Shown: piece after piece, positions 26,056 to 35,188 of the stretch | Numbering within the stretch: position 1 is the first letter of the stretch | How the letters are laid out: the number at the start of each line of letters is the position of its first letter | Assembly: GCA_002021875.1 (NCBI GenBank) | Contig: CP018627.1 | Location: 1,736,001 to 1,800,000 of the forward strand | Source: Streptomyces hygroscopicus | GTDB lineage: Bacteria > Actinomycetota > Actinomycetes > Streptomycetales > Streptomycetaceae | Reading direction: 5' to 3' | Length of the DNA stretch: 64,000 bases | Translations under genes and position numbers: made by a program | Notes under the pieces: generated by a model | What the model was told of the DNA's origin: nothing | Databases searched by the model: none | The model's input: the letters and a program-made list of their open reading frames with translations, nothing else

Positions 26056-26072
26056 CGGACAGTGACTGTCCG
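26056..26072. promoter_or_regulatory. Perfect 17-bp palindrome (8-1-8), likely operator
   Basis: CGGACAGTGACTGTCCG. It lies just upstream of the small membrane protein gene on the minus strand. The shape is that of a TetR-type operator, but no TetR gene is in the window. Confidence 0.6.
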
Positions 26073-26179
26073 ACACGGGGGAACGACGCGCTGGAGAAAG
26101 CATACAAAAGTGTGAACTTGCTCCATGCATCGGACTCGCCGAAAAAATTCCTTTCGACACGATTTCAGGACGGGGCCGA

Positions 26180-28945
26180 TCAGCGGGATTTGGCCGCCGC
26201 GGGGACGGTGCGGGTGGCGGTGTTCCAGCCCGAGATCCGGACCGAGGGGGCCGAACCGCCCAGATCCGCCGTGCGATAGGTGGCGGTGAGCGTCACCGAC
26301 TCCCCCGGCCACAGGCTCACCTCGTTGTCCGACCAGCGCACGGGCAGGACGGGCGTGTCCGAGCCGTTCACCAGATGGGCGTCCACGAGCAGCGCCGGTG
26401 TGCCGCGGCTCGCGGTGTTGCGCAGGGTGACGGTCGTGGTGGCGATGGAGTCCGGCCCGCCGGTCGTGGTGGCGGTGGCGGACACGGGTGCCTCGGCCAT
26501 GTCGTCGAGCCCGGTCAGATCCGCGTACGAGGTGGTGGGGGTGTAGTACCAGTCGGTGTTGTCCCAGTCGAGCACGTCCTGCTCCGTGGAGAGCCAGTAC
26601 ACATTGCGGCCGATCTCCTTGCCCGCGCCATCGGTGAGCTGGAGCTTGGCCAGATAGGTGCCGGACACTCCGCTCACATTGGCCGGGACGGTGAGCGCGG
26701 TGGCCTTGCCGCCGTCGCCCGGCACCCGAAGACCGGTGGCGCTCTTGTCGAACTTCCGGGTGCCGTCGGGGGTGTAGAGGCTGACCCGGGCGGTGAGACC
26801 GGTGGCGGCGGTGTGCCGGTTGTTGACCACGACCACCGAACGGGAGTCGTACGAATACTGGATGTGCAGCGGCTCATTGGCCTTCTTGGCGCCGTAGTAG
26901 GCCCCGCCCTGGTCCAGATAACGGTCGAAGAGCTGCCAGTGGAGCGAGGTCCAGCCGCTGTTCAGCATCCAGTGGACGACACCGGTGGCGGGCCGGGAGG
27001 CGTCGGAGAAGTTGCGCGCGTACGCCTCGAACTGGGCGCGCACCGCCTCGTAGCGTGCGAGCCGCGCCTTGCCCACATAGTCCGTCAGCCCGGTCGGCGG
27101 TCCGTAGCGGCCGATCAGCGCGTTGTCGAAGAGCTTGAGGTCACCGAAGGTGTCCGACGGGGACCGGTGGTACTGCTTGGCCGACGGATCCCGCCACAGG
27201 GTCTCCAGCTCGCTGGGGGACATCATGCGCCGGAGCGTGTCCAGGGTGGGGATGTCGGGTCCGGCGCTGGTCTCGGAGTTGAAGCCGGTGGCCCCGCCCT
27301 CGCGTTTGGCGTACCAGTAGTCCGGCGGGACCCAGTCGTAGGGGCCGGTCATCTTCATGCCGGACTTGCCGAGCTTCGGGGAGGACTTGGCGGAGGCGGC
27401 GGGGATCACCGGGTTCGGCCAGTCCGCCGCCTCGAGGGCGTCGAGGTAGTTCTTCTCGATGGTGGCGTCGGGGGCGAAGTCGCTGCCGATGAGGAAGGAG
27501 ATGACGCTGGGGTGGTCGCGCAGCCGCGCGGCCTCGGCGGCCATCGAGTCCTTGGCGACCGGGTAGTCGGCGGCGCTCCACTTCTCCCCCGTCTCATCGC
27601 CGTTGACCTGGCCCTCCCACTTGTCGCAGCACTCCCAGCCGGGGAGGGTCAGAATGCCGTAGCGGTCAGTGAGGTCGAAGAACTCGTCCGGCTCGATATG
27701 GCCTTCGAGGCGGACGGTGTTCAGCCCCAGGTCGAGGGTGTACTTCAGCCGGTCCTCCACCGAGCGGGCGTCCCAGCGCAGAAACACGTCGGGCGACCAG
27801 CCACCCGCCTTGATCAGCAGCGGGCGTCCGTTGATGCGGTACTGGCGGGCGCCGTCGGCGTTCAGCGGCGCCTTGACGTCGCGGATGCCGAAGCTGTGGT
27901 GAGCGGTGTCGGAGGGAGTGCCCGAGACCGTGGCGGTCAGGTCGAGGTCGTACAGCGGCTGATCGCCCATCCCGGCGGGCCACCAGACCTTGGGCCGGTC
28001 CAGTCGCAGCTCCGGAACGTCGTCGGGGGTGAAGGTGACGGCCTTGGTCTCGTGCGGGGCGAGCGAAACCGTGCGGCTGATGGCCGCGGGGCCGGCCGTA
28101 CCGGAGACCGTGGCGGTGACCGTGGAGCCGGAGTCGTTGCGGACCTGGGCCTTGACGGTGAGTTCGGCGGAGGCGAGCGAGTCGGTGTCCAGCCGGGTCG
28201 TCACATGCGCGTCGCGCAGGGCCACCGGGCCGCCGCGGCGGATCAGCACATCGCGGACGATGCCCATGTTCTCGTCCGGTGGGGGCTGCAGCCAGTCGAT
28301 CCAGCCCATCGTGAGGTTCTTGCGCGGATCGTTGGGCTGGACGCGGAACGCCACGGTGTTGGTGCCCGCCTTGACCAGGTCGGTGACGTCCAGCTCATGG
28401 TGGGTGTACGCGCCGGCGATCTGATCCTTGGTGGCGGCCTGGACGCCGTTGACGTACACATCGGCGGCGGACACCACACCGCTGACGTCCAGATAGGTGC
28501 GGCGGGAGGCATCGGCCACGGTGAAGTCGCTTCGGTACCACCAGGGGACGGCGAAGTCGGCGGCCGGGATCTTCTTGAGGTTGGTCGAGTAGAACGGATC
28601 CGGGTAGGTGCCGGCGTTGAGCAGCCCGGCGAGCACCGTCGACCGGGGCCCCACGGGGTGCCAGCCGGACGTGGGGTAACCGGGCGTGGAGATGGCCGCG
28701 GGGGTGTCCGACACCTTGGCCGAGGACTGCGTGGCGAAGCCCGCGAGCGGAGTCGCGGTACCCGGCGCCCCGCCCACCCGGGTCACCGGGGCCGGGGCGC
28801 CCGCCGCCGTCCCGGGGCGCGGGGGCGCGGCGCCCGTGGTCAGGGAGACGGTGAGGAGGAGGCCGCCGACGGCGAGCGAGGCGGTCAGGGCGCGTCGGAC
28901 GCGGGCTCGCGCCCGCCGCCGGGATGGTGCCGGACGGAGGACCAC
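26180..28945 (-). CDS. csxA: Secreted GH2 exo-beta-D-glucosaminidase (CsxA-like)
   Basis: Exported exo-chitosanase of 921 residues that removes glucosamine from the ends of chitosan oligomers. After an Arg-rich signal peptide come the sugar-binding jelly-roll (WWYRSDFTVADASRRTYLDV), immunoglobulin-like domains and the TIM barrel. LIGSDFAPD (Asp489) and GFNSETSAGP (Glu558) fit the acid/base Asp and nucleophile Glu known for Amycolatopsis CsxA. An aspartate in place of the usual GH2 acid Glu is the mark of this group. The GTG at 28943-28945 has AGGGAGA upstream. Upstream lie a TTGACA promoter and a GTTAGGAA-type operator matching that of the GH75 chitosanase gene at 54.6 kb, so chitosan-responsive repression is likely. 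Confidence 0.92.
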   Translation of the reverse strand: MVLRPAPSRRRARARVRRALTASLAVGGLLLTVSLTTGAAPPRPGTAAGAPAPVTRVGGAPGTATPLAGFATQSSAKVSDTPAAISTPGYPTSGWHPVGPRSTVLAGLLNAGTYPDPFYSTNLKKIPAADFAVPWWYRSDFTVADASRRTYLDVSGVVSAADVYVNGVQAATKDQIAGAYTHHELDVTDLVKAGTNTVAFRVQPNDPRKNLTMGWIDWLQPPPDENMGIVRDVLIRRGGPVALRDAHVTTRLDTDSLASAELTVKAQVRNDSGSTVTATVSGTAGPAAISRTVSLAPHETKAVTFTPDDVPELRLDRPKVWWPAGMGDQPLYDLDLTATVSGTPSDTAHHSFGIRDVKAPLNADGARQYRINGRPLLIKAGGWSPDVFLRWDARSVEDRLKYTLDLGLNTVRLEGHIEPDEFFDLTDRYGILTLPGWECCDKWEGQVNGDETGEKWSAADYPVAKDSMAAEAARLRDHPSVISFLIGSDFAPDATIEKNYLDALEAADWPNPVIPAASAKSSPKLGKSGMKMTGPYDWVPPDYWYAKREGGATGFNSETSAGPDIPTLDTLRRMMSPSELETLWRDPSAKQYHRSPSDTFGDLKLFDNALIGRYGPPTGLTDYVGKARLARYEAVRAQFEAYARNFSDASRPATGVVHWMLNSGWTSLHWQLFDRYLDQGGAYYGAKKANEPLHIQYSYDSRSVVVVNNRHTAATGLTARVSLYTPDGTRKFDKSATGLRVPGDGGKATALTVPANVSGVSGTYLAKLQLTDGAGKEIGRNVYWLSTEQDVLDWDNTDWYYTPTTSYADLTGLDDMAEAPVSATATTTGGPDSIATTTVTLRNTASRGTPALLVDAHLVNGSDTPVLPVRWSDNEVSLWPGESVTLTATYRTADLGGSAPSVRISGWNTATRTVPAAAKSR

Positions 28946-28976
28946 GGATGTCTCCCTGAAGGCAGGCAGAGCATTG

Positions 28977-28995
28977 GTTAAGTAGGTTTCCTAAC
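28977..28995. promoter_or_regulatory. Chitosan-type operator (csn-like box) of csxA
   Basis: On the minus strand GTTAGGAAACCTACTTAAC, an imperfect dyad. It begins 9 bases past the -10 box and matches the left half of the box at 54590-54608 exactly, with two mismatches in the right half. I recall similar boxes bound by the ROK repressor CsnR ahead of Streptomyces chitosanase genes. Confidence 0.7.
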
Positions 28996-29004
28996 AATCT
29001 AGGG

Positions 29005-29033
29005 ACGGTAGAGAGCTGAGGGTGGCATGTCAA
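29005..29033 (-). promoter_or_regulatory. Promoter of csxA
   Basis: On the minus strand TTGACA (29028-29033), 17-bp spacer, TACCGT (29005-29010), followed by the operator. Confidence 0.65.
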
Positions 29034-29094
29034 CCGGCCCCGCCGAGAAATGGCCCTTCCGGCGGATAGCGCGGCGGGGTGCGGAGCCGCGGTG

Positions 29095-29345
29095 ATGCGC
29101 GGCGGTCACGCGCGGCACGGTGAGCCCGGCACGGCCAGCCCGGCCAGGCGCAGAGCAACACGGCGCGGAGCAAGCGCGGCGCGGCCAAGCGCGGCACGGT
29201 CGTCACGGCCAGCCCGGCACGGCTAGACCGGCACGGTGAGACCGGCACGGCGCAGAGCAACCACGGCACGGCCAAGCGCGGCACGGCCAAGCGCGGCGCG
29301 GTCGGCACGGCCAGCCCGGCACGGCCAGCCCGGCATGTCCGGCGC
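29095..29345. repeat. Degenerate GC-rich short repeats
   Basis: About 250 bp of irregular units built on GGCACGGCCA, CAGCCCGGCA and AAGCGCGGC. It lies between the csxA promoter and the 3-prime end of the baeRF gene. No convincing reading frame is present. The forward-strand frame through it is a product of the repeats. Confidence 0.6.
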
Positions 29346-29394
29346 GGCCACGCGCGGCGTGCTGACGCTCTGCGTCTGGTGCCCCACGCCTGGT

Positions 29395-30549
29395 TCAGGC
29401 GTGCCAGCGCAGCACCGCGCCCAGGCCCCCCGCCGGCCCCTGGAGTCCCTCGGGCACCACCAGTACCTCGGTGTCGGCCACCGCCGCGGACCGCATCAGC
29501 GCGTCGTCCGCGCGGGCGGCCTCGGGTGTTCTGACGCCCATGGCACGCGCCTGGGAGCGCTGCACGGCCACCTGATCGGCGTCGGGGCCGATCCACACCT
29601 CATGGCGCATATCGCCCCCCGCGGTCCCCAGCAGCAGCGTGGCCGCCTGATGGCTGCGCATGGCGTCCACGACCGCGGGCACCCCCTCCGCGGCCCCGCT
29701 GCTCGACGGTCCGTTGCCGTCGTGCCCGCCCGGGCCCGGCCCGCCGGGGCGGCCCCGACCGGCGCGGAAGAGATCGAGGACCGACTCCAGATGGGCGCGG
29801 GCGTACTCCGCCCGGGCATGGTCGATCTCCGCGTTCAGCAGCTCGGAGCAGCCGGAGGCCCTGCTGCCGTGGCGCATTTCCTCCGTCGTGGCCCGTAGCG
29901 GCTCGGGCAGCCGGTCGCGTACGGCCCGGCGCTCGCGCGGATCACCGGCCAGGATCAGCAGCTCGGCGTCGCCGTCCGACCACTGCCGCACCAGCTCGTC
30001 GGCCACGCGATCGGCGGTCAGCTCCCAGGTGTTCCCGACCCGGTTGCGGTAGTGCCACTCGTGGCGGTCGGCGGGCACCGAGCGGTGGCCCCGGCCATGC
30101 GCTCTCCTCCCCGCGGCGCGGCCCGCCGGGCGGCTCCCGGTGTCGTCCCGCAGCTCCAGATCGGCGCCCGCCTGGTCGACGAAGGCCACCAGACAGGCCG
30201 GCCACTCGCCACGGAACGCGGCCAGTGGCGCCACCCGCGGCAGCATCGACCAGGACGTGACCACATCGATCGGGGACGTGGCGAGCGGCAGGTCGAGCAC
30301 CACCTCGCCATCCGCCGCGAACAGCGCCCGCCCCGCGGACGCCCTGGCCACCTGCTCACCGGCCAGCCGCTCGATCACCGCGTCACAGGTGGCGCGGTCG
30401 GCGCCCTGCTCGGCGAGCTGATCCGCCACGAACCGCTCCCGCAGCATGCGCCGTCTGGGCGCGTCCTCCGTGCTGCGGGAGGTGTCCATGTACACACCGG
30501 CCCATGGACCGGGACGATCGAACAACGGCTTCAGGAATCCAACGTCCAT
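29395..30549 (-). CDS. Rv2629/baeRF2-like protein (archaeo-eukaryotic release factor superfamily)
   Basis: Cytosolic protein of 384 residues. MDVGFLKPLFDRPGPWAGVY and the following MDTSRSTEDA are the start pattern of actinobacterial Rv2629-like proteins. The middle has DVVTSWSMLPRVAPLAAF, the eRF1-like core includes WHYRNRVGNTWELTADRVAD and LLILAGDPRERRAVRDRLPE, and the C-terminus has an L7Ae-like fold (VVDAMRSHQAATLLLGTAGG). A Gly/Pro-rich linker (RGRPGGPGPGGHDGNGP) sits before it. Relatives such as Vms1 act on stalled peptidyl-tRNA, and Rv2629 is stress-induced. GGGGGAGG lies just before the ATG at 30547-30549. It is divergent from polX. Confidence 0.75.
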   Translation of the reverse strand: MDVGFLKPLFDRPGPWAGVYMDTSRSTEDAPRRRMLRERFVADQLAEQGADRATCDAVIERLAGEQVARASAGRALFAADGEVVLDLPLATSPIDVVTSWSMLPRVAPLAAFRGEWPACLVAFVDQAGADLELRDDTGSRPAGRAAGRRAHGRGHRSVPADRHEWHYRNRVGNTWELTADRVADELVRQWSDGDAELLILAGDPRERRAVRDRLPEPLRATTEEMRHGSRASGCSELLNAEIDHARAEYARAHLESVLDLFRAGRGRPGGPGPGGHDGNGPSSSGAAEGVPAVVDAMRSHQAATLLLGTAGGDMRHEVWIGPDADQVAVQRSQARAMGVRTPEAARADDALMRSAAVADTEVLVVPEGLQGPAGGLGAVLRWHA

Positions 30550-30680
30550 GACCTCCCCCAAACCCGGGGACACGCAGGGCAGGAACCGGCCGACCCGAAT
30601 TCCGCGGATCGCCTTTTCGCTCCTGACACCAGGATCCCTCCACCTCACCGGGTTCGCCAGAGACGGCTAGAATCGCTGGC

Positions 30681-32426
30681 ATGGCTCGCTCCAATGAGGA
30701 GGTCGAAGCCCTCCTGCGCGAGTACGCCGATCTCCTCCTGATCACGGGCGGGGACGCGTACCGGGCGCGTGCGTACGAGAAGGCCGCCCGGGCGATCGGT
30801 GGCCATGCGGCCGACATCTCGCAGTTCGACGCGAAGGCGCTGCGGGACATCCCCAATGTGGGCCGGTCGATCGCCGACAAGGTGGTCGAGTATCTGCGCA
30901 CCGGGACCATGCCCGCCGTCGAGGAGGCGCGCGCCGCGATCCCGGCCGGGGTGCGGGAGCTGACCGCCATCCCGGCGCTCGGGCCGAAGAAGGCCATGAT
31001 CCTCTACGAGGAGTTGCAGATCTCCTCGGTCGACCAGCTGGCCCAGGCGATCGAGGAGCACCGGCTGCGCGACCTCAAGGGCTTCGGGCCGAAGTCGGAG
31101 GAGAACATCCTCCACGGCATCGCGCTGATGCGCGCCGCGGGCGACCGCATCCCGCTCGACGAGGCCATGGGCGTGGCCGATGACATCGTCTCCGCCCTGT
31201 CCGAGGTGCGCGGCTGCCGGCGGTGTGCGTACGCCGGGTCGCTGCGCCGGATGAAGGAGACCGTGGGCGATGTGGACATCCTGGTCGCGGCGGAGGAATC
31301 CGGCCCGTTCATGGAGGCGTTCACGCGGCTTCCGCTCACCTCCGAGGTGATCGCACACGGCCAGAAGAAGACATCGATCCGCACCACGAAGGGGCTGCAG
31401 GTGGATCTGCGGGTCCTGCCCCTGGACTCATGGGGCGCGGGGCTGCTCTACTTCACCGGCTCGAAGGCGCACAACATCCGCGTCCGCGCGATCGCGGTGC
31501 GCCATGGCCTCAAACTCTCCGAGTACGGCCTCTTCGAGACCAAGAGCGGCAAGACCATCGCCTCACGCAGCGAGGAGGACGTCTACGCCCGGCTCGGCAT
31601 GGACTGGATCCCGCCGACGCTGCGCGAGGACCGGGGCGAGGTCAAGGCCGCCCTCGAAGGCCAACTCCCCAAGCTGGTCACGGAGTCCGACCTACGGGGC
31701 GATCTGCACACCCACACCAACCTCACCGATGGGCTGGAACCGCTGGAGGACATGATCACCAAGGCGGAGCGGCGCGGATACGCGTACTACGCCATCACCG
31801 ATCACGCGCCCAAGCTGTATATGCAGCAGATGACCGAGGAGAAGATGCTGGCCCAGCGGGAGCGGGTGCGCGAGCTCGACCGGGGGCGCGGACGCGGGCA
31901 CACCCGGCTGCTGCACGGTGTGGAGCTGAACATCGACACCGAGGGAGACGTGGACTGGCCGCCGGAGTTCCTCGAGGACTTCGACGTGTGCGTGGCCTCG
32001 GTGCACACCCAGTTCGGCCTGGACCGCAAGGCCATGACCCGGCGGCTGGTGAGGGCCTGCGAGAATCCGTACGTCCATGTCATCGGCCATCCGACGACCC
32101 GGCTGATCGGCAAACGGCCCGGTATCGACGCCGACTTGGACGAAGTGTTCGCCGCCTGCGCCCGCACCGGCACCGCGCTGGAGATCAACGCACATCCGGA
32201 CCGGCTCGATCTGTCGGACGACAACATCCTGCGGGCGAAGTCGTACGGGGTTAGGTTCGCCCTGGACAGCGACGCCCACTCGACCCGGGATCTGGACAAC
32301 ATGCGATACGGGGTGGGCGTGGCGCAGCGGGGCTGGCTCACCCCGGACGACATCATCAACACCTGGCCGCTGACCCGATTGCGGCGTTTTCTGCGCAAGG
32401 ACAAGGGGCAGCAGCCTTCCACATGA
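30681..32426 (+). CDS. polX: Family X DNA polymerase with PHP domain
   Basis: DNA repair polymerase of 581 residues. The N-terminal part (residues 1-320) is a Pol beta-like fold with helix-hairpin-helix units (RDIPNVGRSIADKVVEYL, LKGFGPKSEENILHGI) and catalytic aspartates in MKETVGDVDILVAAEE plus LQVDLRVLP. The C-terminal PHP domain starts at about 340 with GDLHTHTNLTDG (Asp341, His343, His345), then YYAITDHAPKLYM and ALDSDAHSTRDLDNM, and should give metal-dependent 3-prime exonuclease activity. Expected role: gap filling in base excision repair. Its stop overlaps the start of the uracil-DNA glycosylase gene (ATGA), so the two are coupled. Confidence 0.92.
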   Translation: MARSNEEVEALLREYADLLLITGGDAYRARAYEKAARAIGGHAADISQFDAKALRDIPNVGRSIADKVVEYLRTGTMPAVEEARAAIPAGVRELTAIPALGPKKAMILYEELQISSVDQLAQAIEEHRLRDLKGFGPKSEENILHGIALMRAAGDRIPLDEAMGVADDIVSALSEVRGCRRCAYAGSLRRMKETVGDVDILVAAEESGPFMEAFTRLPLTSEVIAHGQKKTSIRTTKGLQVDLRVLPLDSWGAGLLYFTGSKAHNIRVRAIAVRHGLKLSEYGLFETKSGKTIASRSEEDVYARLGMDWIPPTLREDRGEVKAALEGQLPKLVTESDLRGDLHTHTNLTDGLEPLEDMITKAERRGYAYYAITDHAPKLYMQQMTEEKMLAQRERVRELDRGRGRGHTRLLHGVELNIDTEGDVDWPPEFLEDFDVCVASVHTQFGLDRKAMTRRLVRACENPYVHVIGHPTTRLIGKRPGIDADLDEVFAACARTGTALEINAHPDRLDLSDDNILRAKSYGVRFALDSDAHSTRDLDNMRYGVGVAQRGWLTPDDIINTWPLTRLRRFLRKDKGQQPST

Positions 32427-33199
32427 CCACTTCCGAACCCGCGCCCTCCTACCCCGCCCATCGGGCCCCCGGCGCCGAAACCCTCGCCGAGCTGGACGAA
32501 CGGCTCATCGACTGCCGTGCCTGCCCACGGCTGGTCGAGTGGCGCGAGGAGACCGCGCGCATCAAGCGCCGGGCCTACGCCGACTGGGACTACTGGGGGC
32601 GGCCGGTGCCCGGCTTCGGGCCACCGGACGCCTCGGTGGCGATCGTGGGCCTCGCACCGGCCGCCCACGGTGGAAATCGCACCGGCCGGATGTTCACCGG
32701 CGACCGCGCCGGCGACTTCCTGTACTCGGCGCTGTACGACCTGGGGCTGGCCAACCGGCGCACCGCCACCCATCGCGGCGACGGGCTGGAGCTGCGCGGG
32801 GTCAGGATCACCTCACCGGTGCACTGCGCCCCGCCCGCCAACCGCCCCACCCCCGGGGAGCGGGACACCTGCCGCCCGTGGCTGGCCCGGGAGCTGCGGC
32901 TGCTGCGGCCGACCGTACGGTCCGCCGTGGTGCTCGGCGCGTTCGGCTGGCAGGCCGTGCTGCCCGCGCTGGAGGCGGCCGGATGGTCCGTGCCCCGGCC
33001 GCGGCCCGTGTTCGGGCACGGCGCGCGAAGCACACTGCGGGCGGCCGACGGCGGGGCGCCGCTCACGCTCTTCGGCTGCTACCACGTGAGCCAGCAGAAC
33101 ACCTTCACCGGACGGCTCACCCCGGCCATGCTGCGCGAGGTGCTCGGCGCCGCGGCGGCGGCGGCCGGGCTTCCGGTCTCCGGCCCGGATCCGTCCTGA
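32423..33199 (+). CDS. Family 5 uracil-DNA glycosylase (UDGb)
   Basis: Iron-sulfur uracil-DNA glycosylase of 258 residues that removes uracil and other deaminated bases from DNA. The signature motif 1 is VGLAPAAHGGNRTGRMFTGD, and motif 2 is HVSQQNTFTGRLTP; both fit the UDGb group, in which motif 1 lacks the Glu/Asp of other families. Four cysteines (CRACP near the N-terminus, HCAPPANRPTPGERDTCRPW further on) are placed to hold a 4Fe-4S cluster. The ATG overlaps the polX stop. The pair gives glycosylase and gap-filling polymerase in one operon; a bidirectional terminator follows. Confidence 0.9.
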   Translation: MTTSEPAPSYPAHRAPGAETLAELDERLIDCRACPRLVEWREETARIKRRAYADWDYWGRPVPGFGPPDASVAIVGLAPAAHGGNRTGRMFTGDRAGDFLYSALYDLGLANRRTATHRGDGLELRGVRITSPVHCAPPANRPTPGERDTCRPWLARELRLLRPTVRSAVVLGAFGWQAVLPALEAAGWSVPRPRPVFGHGARSTLRAADGGAPLTLFGCYHVSQQNTFTGRLTPAMLREVLGAAAAAAGLPVSGPDPS

Positions 33200-33259
33200 C
33201 CACCGCGGGATTCCGTCGGGCGGGATTCCATCAGGGGCCATCAGCGGGCAGAGGGAAGG

Positions 33260-33301
33260 GGAGGCCCCGGGCACTGGGGCAGGAGGGCGCCCGGGGCCTC
33301 C
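33260..33301. terminator. Bidirectional terminator between UDGb and the protease gene
   Basis: GGAGGCCCCGGGC (33260-33272) and its exact complement (33289-33301) form a perfect 13-bp stem with a 16-base loop. It lies in the 121-bp gap between two convergent genes. Confidence 0.75.
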
Positions 33302-33320
33302 GATCATGGGGTGGGCCGGA

Positions 33321-34949
33321 TCAGTTGAGACCCTGGCCCGCATCGCTGCCGGTGTCACCGGCCCCGGCGGCGGCACCGGCACCCGCGTCACCCGCGTCAC
33401 CCGCTCCGGCGTTGCCCGCACCGGCGGCGTCACCGGCGCCACCGGCCGCATCACCGGCACCACCAGCCGCGTCACCAGCGCCGCCCGCCGCATCACCAGC
33501 GCCACCGGCCGCATCACCAGCGCCACCCGCCGCATCACCAGCGCCACCGGCCGCATCACCAGCGCCGCCCGCCGCGTCGCCGCCACCGGCGCCGCCGTCG
33601 CCTGCGCCGATCACCGCGCCGGTGGCTTCCAGTGCGCCGGTCACCGGCTGGAAGAACGTCTCGCCGCCCTGGGTGCAGTCACCGCTGCCGCCGGACGTCA
33701 GCCCGACCGCCGCGTCCTCGGCGAACATCGCACCGCCGCTGTCGCCGGGCTCGGCGCACACATCGGTCTGGATGAGGCCGTTGACGATGTCGCCGTTGCC
33801 GTAGTTCACCGTGGCGTTGAGGCCGGTGACCGTACCGTCGGTGACCCCGGTCGTGGAGCCGGAGCGCTGCACCTTCAGGCCCACGCTCGCCTCGACGGCA
33901 CGCCCGATCTCCTGGGTGCTGCCGTCCTGGAGGTCGACCGTGCTGGACGCCTGGGTGGTGGCGTCGTCGTACATCACCAGCGCGAAGTCGCTCGCGGGGA
34001 ACTGGGAGTCCTGCACGGTGCCCACCTGCTGGGCGCCGGCCTCGTCCGAGGTCCAGGTCTGGGATGCGTTGCCACAGTGGCCGGCGGTCAGGAAACCCGG
34101 CGCGCCGTCGACGCTGACATTGAAGCCCAGCGAACAGCGGGCGCCACCGCCGAAGATGGCATCGCCGCCGTCGAGCCCTCCGGCCGCGGCGTCACCGCCG
34201 CCACCGGCGTCACCCGCACCACCGGCGTCCCCGGCGCCACCCGCGCCCTGCTCCCCGCCGGCGGCGCCTCCGGCACCGGCATCACCGCCCGCGCCCGCGT
34301 CGCCCGCACCGCCCGCGCCCGCGTCATCAGCACCGCCCGCCGCACCCGCGGCATCCCCGGCCCCCGCGTCGCCCGCGGCGTCCCCCGCGCCCGCGCCGCC
34401 GTTGTCGCCGGGCTGGGCCGCCTCCTCGCCGTCGAACTTCTTGAACTCGCCCTGGCTGCGCTTGACGCTGACCGTGCCCTCCATCTGGTCCGTGGCCTTG
34501 GTCAGCGTGGCCCACTTGGCGCCGGTCACCGTCCGGTCGGCGGTCACCTGGACCTTGTTGGTGACCGGGTCGATGGACCAGGCGGTGCCGGGCACCGACG
34601 CGTCGCTGCTCAGCGTCTTGGTGGCGGCCTTCAGGTCTTCCATGCTGTTGGTCACGATCTTCGCCACGGCGCCCTTGGCCCGGACGCCCTCGGCGGAGTC
34701 CTCGTCCACCACGTTCATGACCAGCTGGCGGTTGGCGTTGTCGTAGTACCAGCCCGCGCCGTTGTCACCGAGGTCCGCGGCGAGGCTCCTCGCGAGCTTC
34801 ACCGCGACCGGGGACGAGAAGGTCTTGGCGCCCGACGTCTCGTCCGGGTTCGCATTCGCGTTGGGCAGCAGAATGGCCGCTGCTCCGAGCGCGGCGACGG
34901 CGGCTCCGGAAATGGCGAGGGTCCGCTTGTTCACACGTCGGTGGCTCAA
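33321..34949 (-). CDS. Streptogrisin/alpha-lytic type serine protease with Gly-Ala repeat linker and tail
   Basis: Secreted S1 protease of 542 residues. A signal peptide (VNKRTLAISGAAVAALGAAA) is followed by an alpha-lytic-type propeptide (about 30-155). Next come a Gly/Ala/Asp-rich linker (about 160-250), the protease domain (about 258-445) and a Gly/Ala tail. The triad is His291 (LTAGHCGNAS), Asp321 (ASDFALVMYDD) and Ser404 (EPGDSGGAMF). The tail holds seven full GDAAGGA repeats encoded by 21-bp DNA units. The start is taken as TTG at 34947-34949, 8 bases after GGAGG; a GTG lies five codons further in. Ordinary streptogrisins lack both low-complexity segments, which may tether or space the enzyme. 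Confidence 0.88.
   Translation of the reverse strand: MSHRRVNKRTLAISGAAVAALGAAAILLPNANANPDETSGAKTFSSPVAVKLARSLAADLGDNGAGWYYDNANRQLVMNVVDEDSAEGVRAKGAVAKIVTNSMEDLKAATKTLSSDASVPGTAWSIDPVTNKVQVTADRTVTGAKWATLTKATDQMEGTVSVKRSQGEFKKFDGEEAAQPGDNGGAGAGDAAGDAGAGDAAGAAGGADDAGAGGAGDAGAGGDAGAGGAAGGEQGAGGAGDAGGAGDAGGGGDAAAGGLDGGDAIFGGGARCSLGFNVSVDGAPGFLTAGHCGNASQTWTSDEAGAQQVGTVQDSQFPASDFALVMYDDATTQASSTVDLQDGSTQEIGRAVEASVGLKVQRSGSTTGVTDGTVTGLNATVNYGNGDIVNGLIQTDVCAEPGDSGGAMFAEDAAVGLTSGGSGDCTQGGETFFQPVTGALEATGAVIGAGDGGAGGGDAAGGAGDAAGGAGDAAGGAGDAAGGAGDAAGGAGDAAGGAGDAAGGAGDAAGAGNAGAGDAGDAGAGAAAGAGDTGSDAGQGLN
33425..33585. repeat. 21-bp tandem repeats in the protease tail
   Basis: Units of GCATCACCAGCGCCACCGGC type repeated about seven times in the coding frame, giving GDAAGGA repeats. 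They should be prone to length change. Confidence 0.8.
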
Positions 34950-35188
34950 CTCACTGACCTCCAGTCGGGGATGCGCGGCAGGCGCGTACGGAGCGCTTGT
35001 CGCGTTCCGCCACGCCCCCGCGCGGGGCCACCACGTCGTACGCGGACGCGTTCGCCCCGTTCTCACCCGTACTCAAGGTCTGATGAATAGCTGCGCCGAA
35101 CGATCCGGATGGGTAGGCTCCGCCGGTTCGGCCGGTCGTCTCGACACCTCCGGCGGGCTGTTCCCCGCCCCGCAGCCGGGGACTCCCC

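Noticed and set aside
26375..28981. 868-codon open frame antisense to csxA
   Set aside because: It is a by-product of GC-rich codon use opposite a clear GH2 enzyme; it has no domain and mirrors the real gene's codon pattern.
29236..29898. Forward 220-codon frame beginning in the GC repeats
   Set aside because: It consists of repeat-coded Ala/Arg text and then runs antisense to the baeRF gene.
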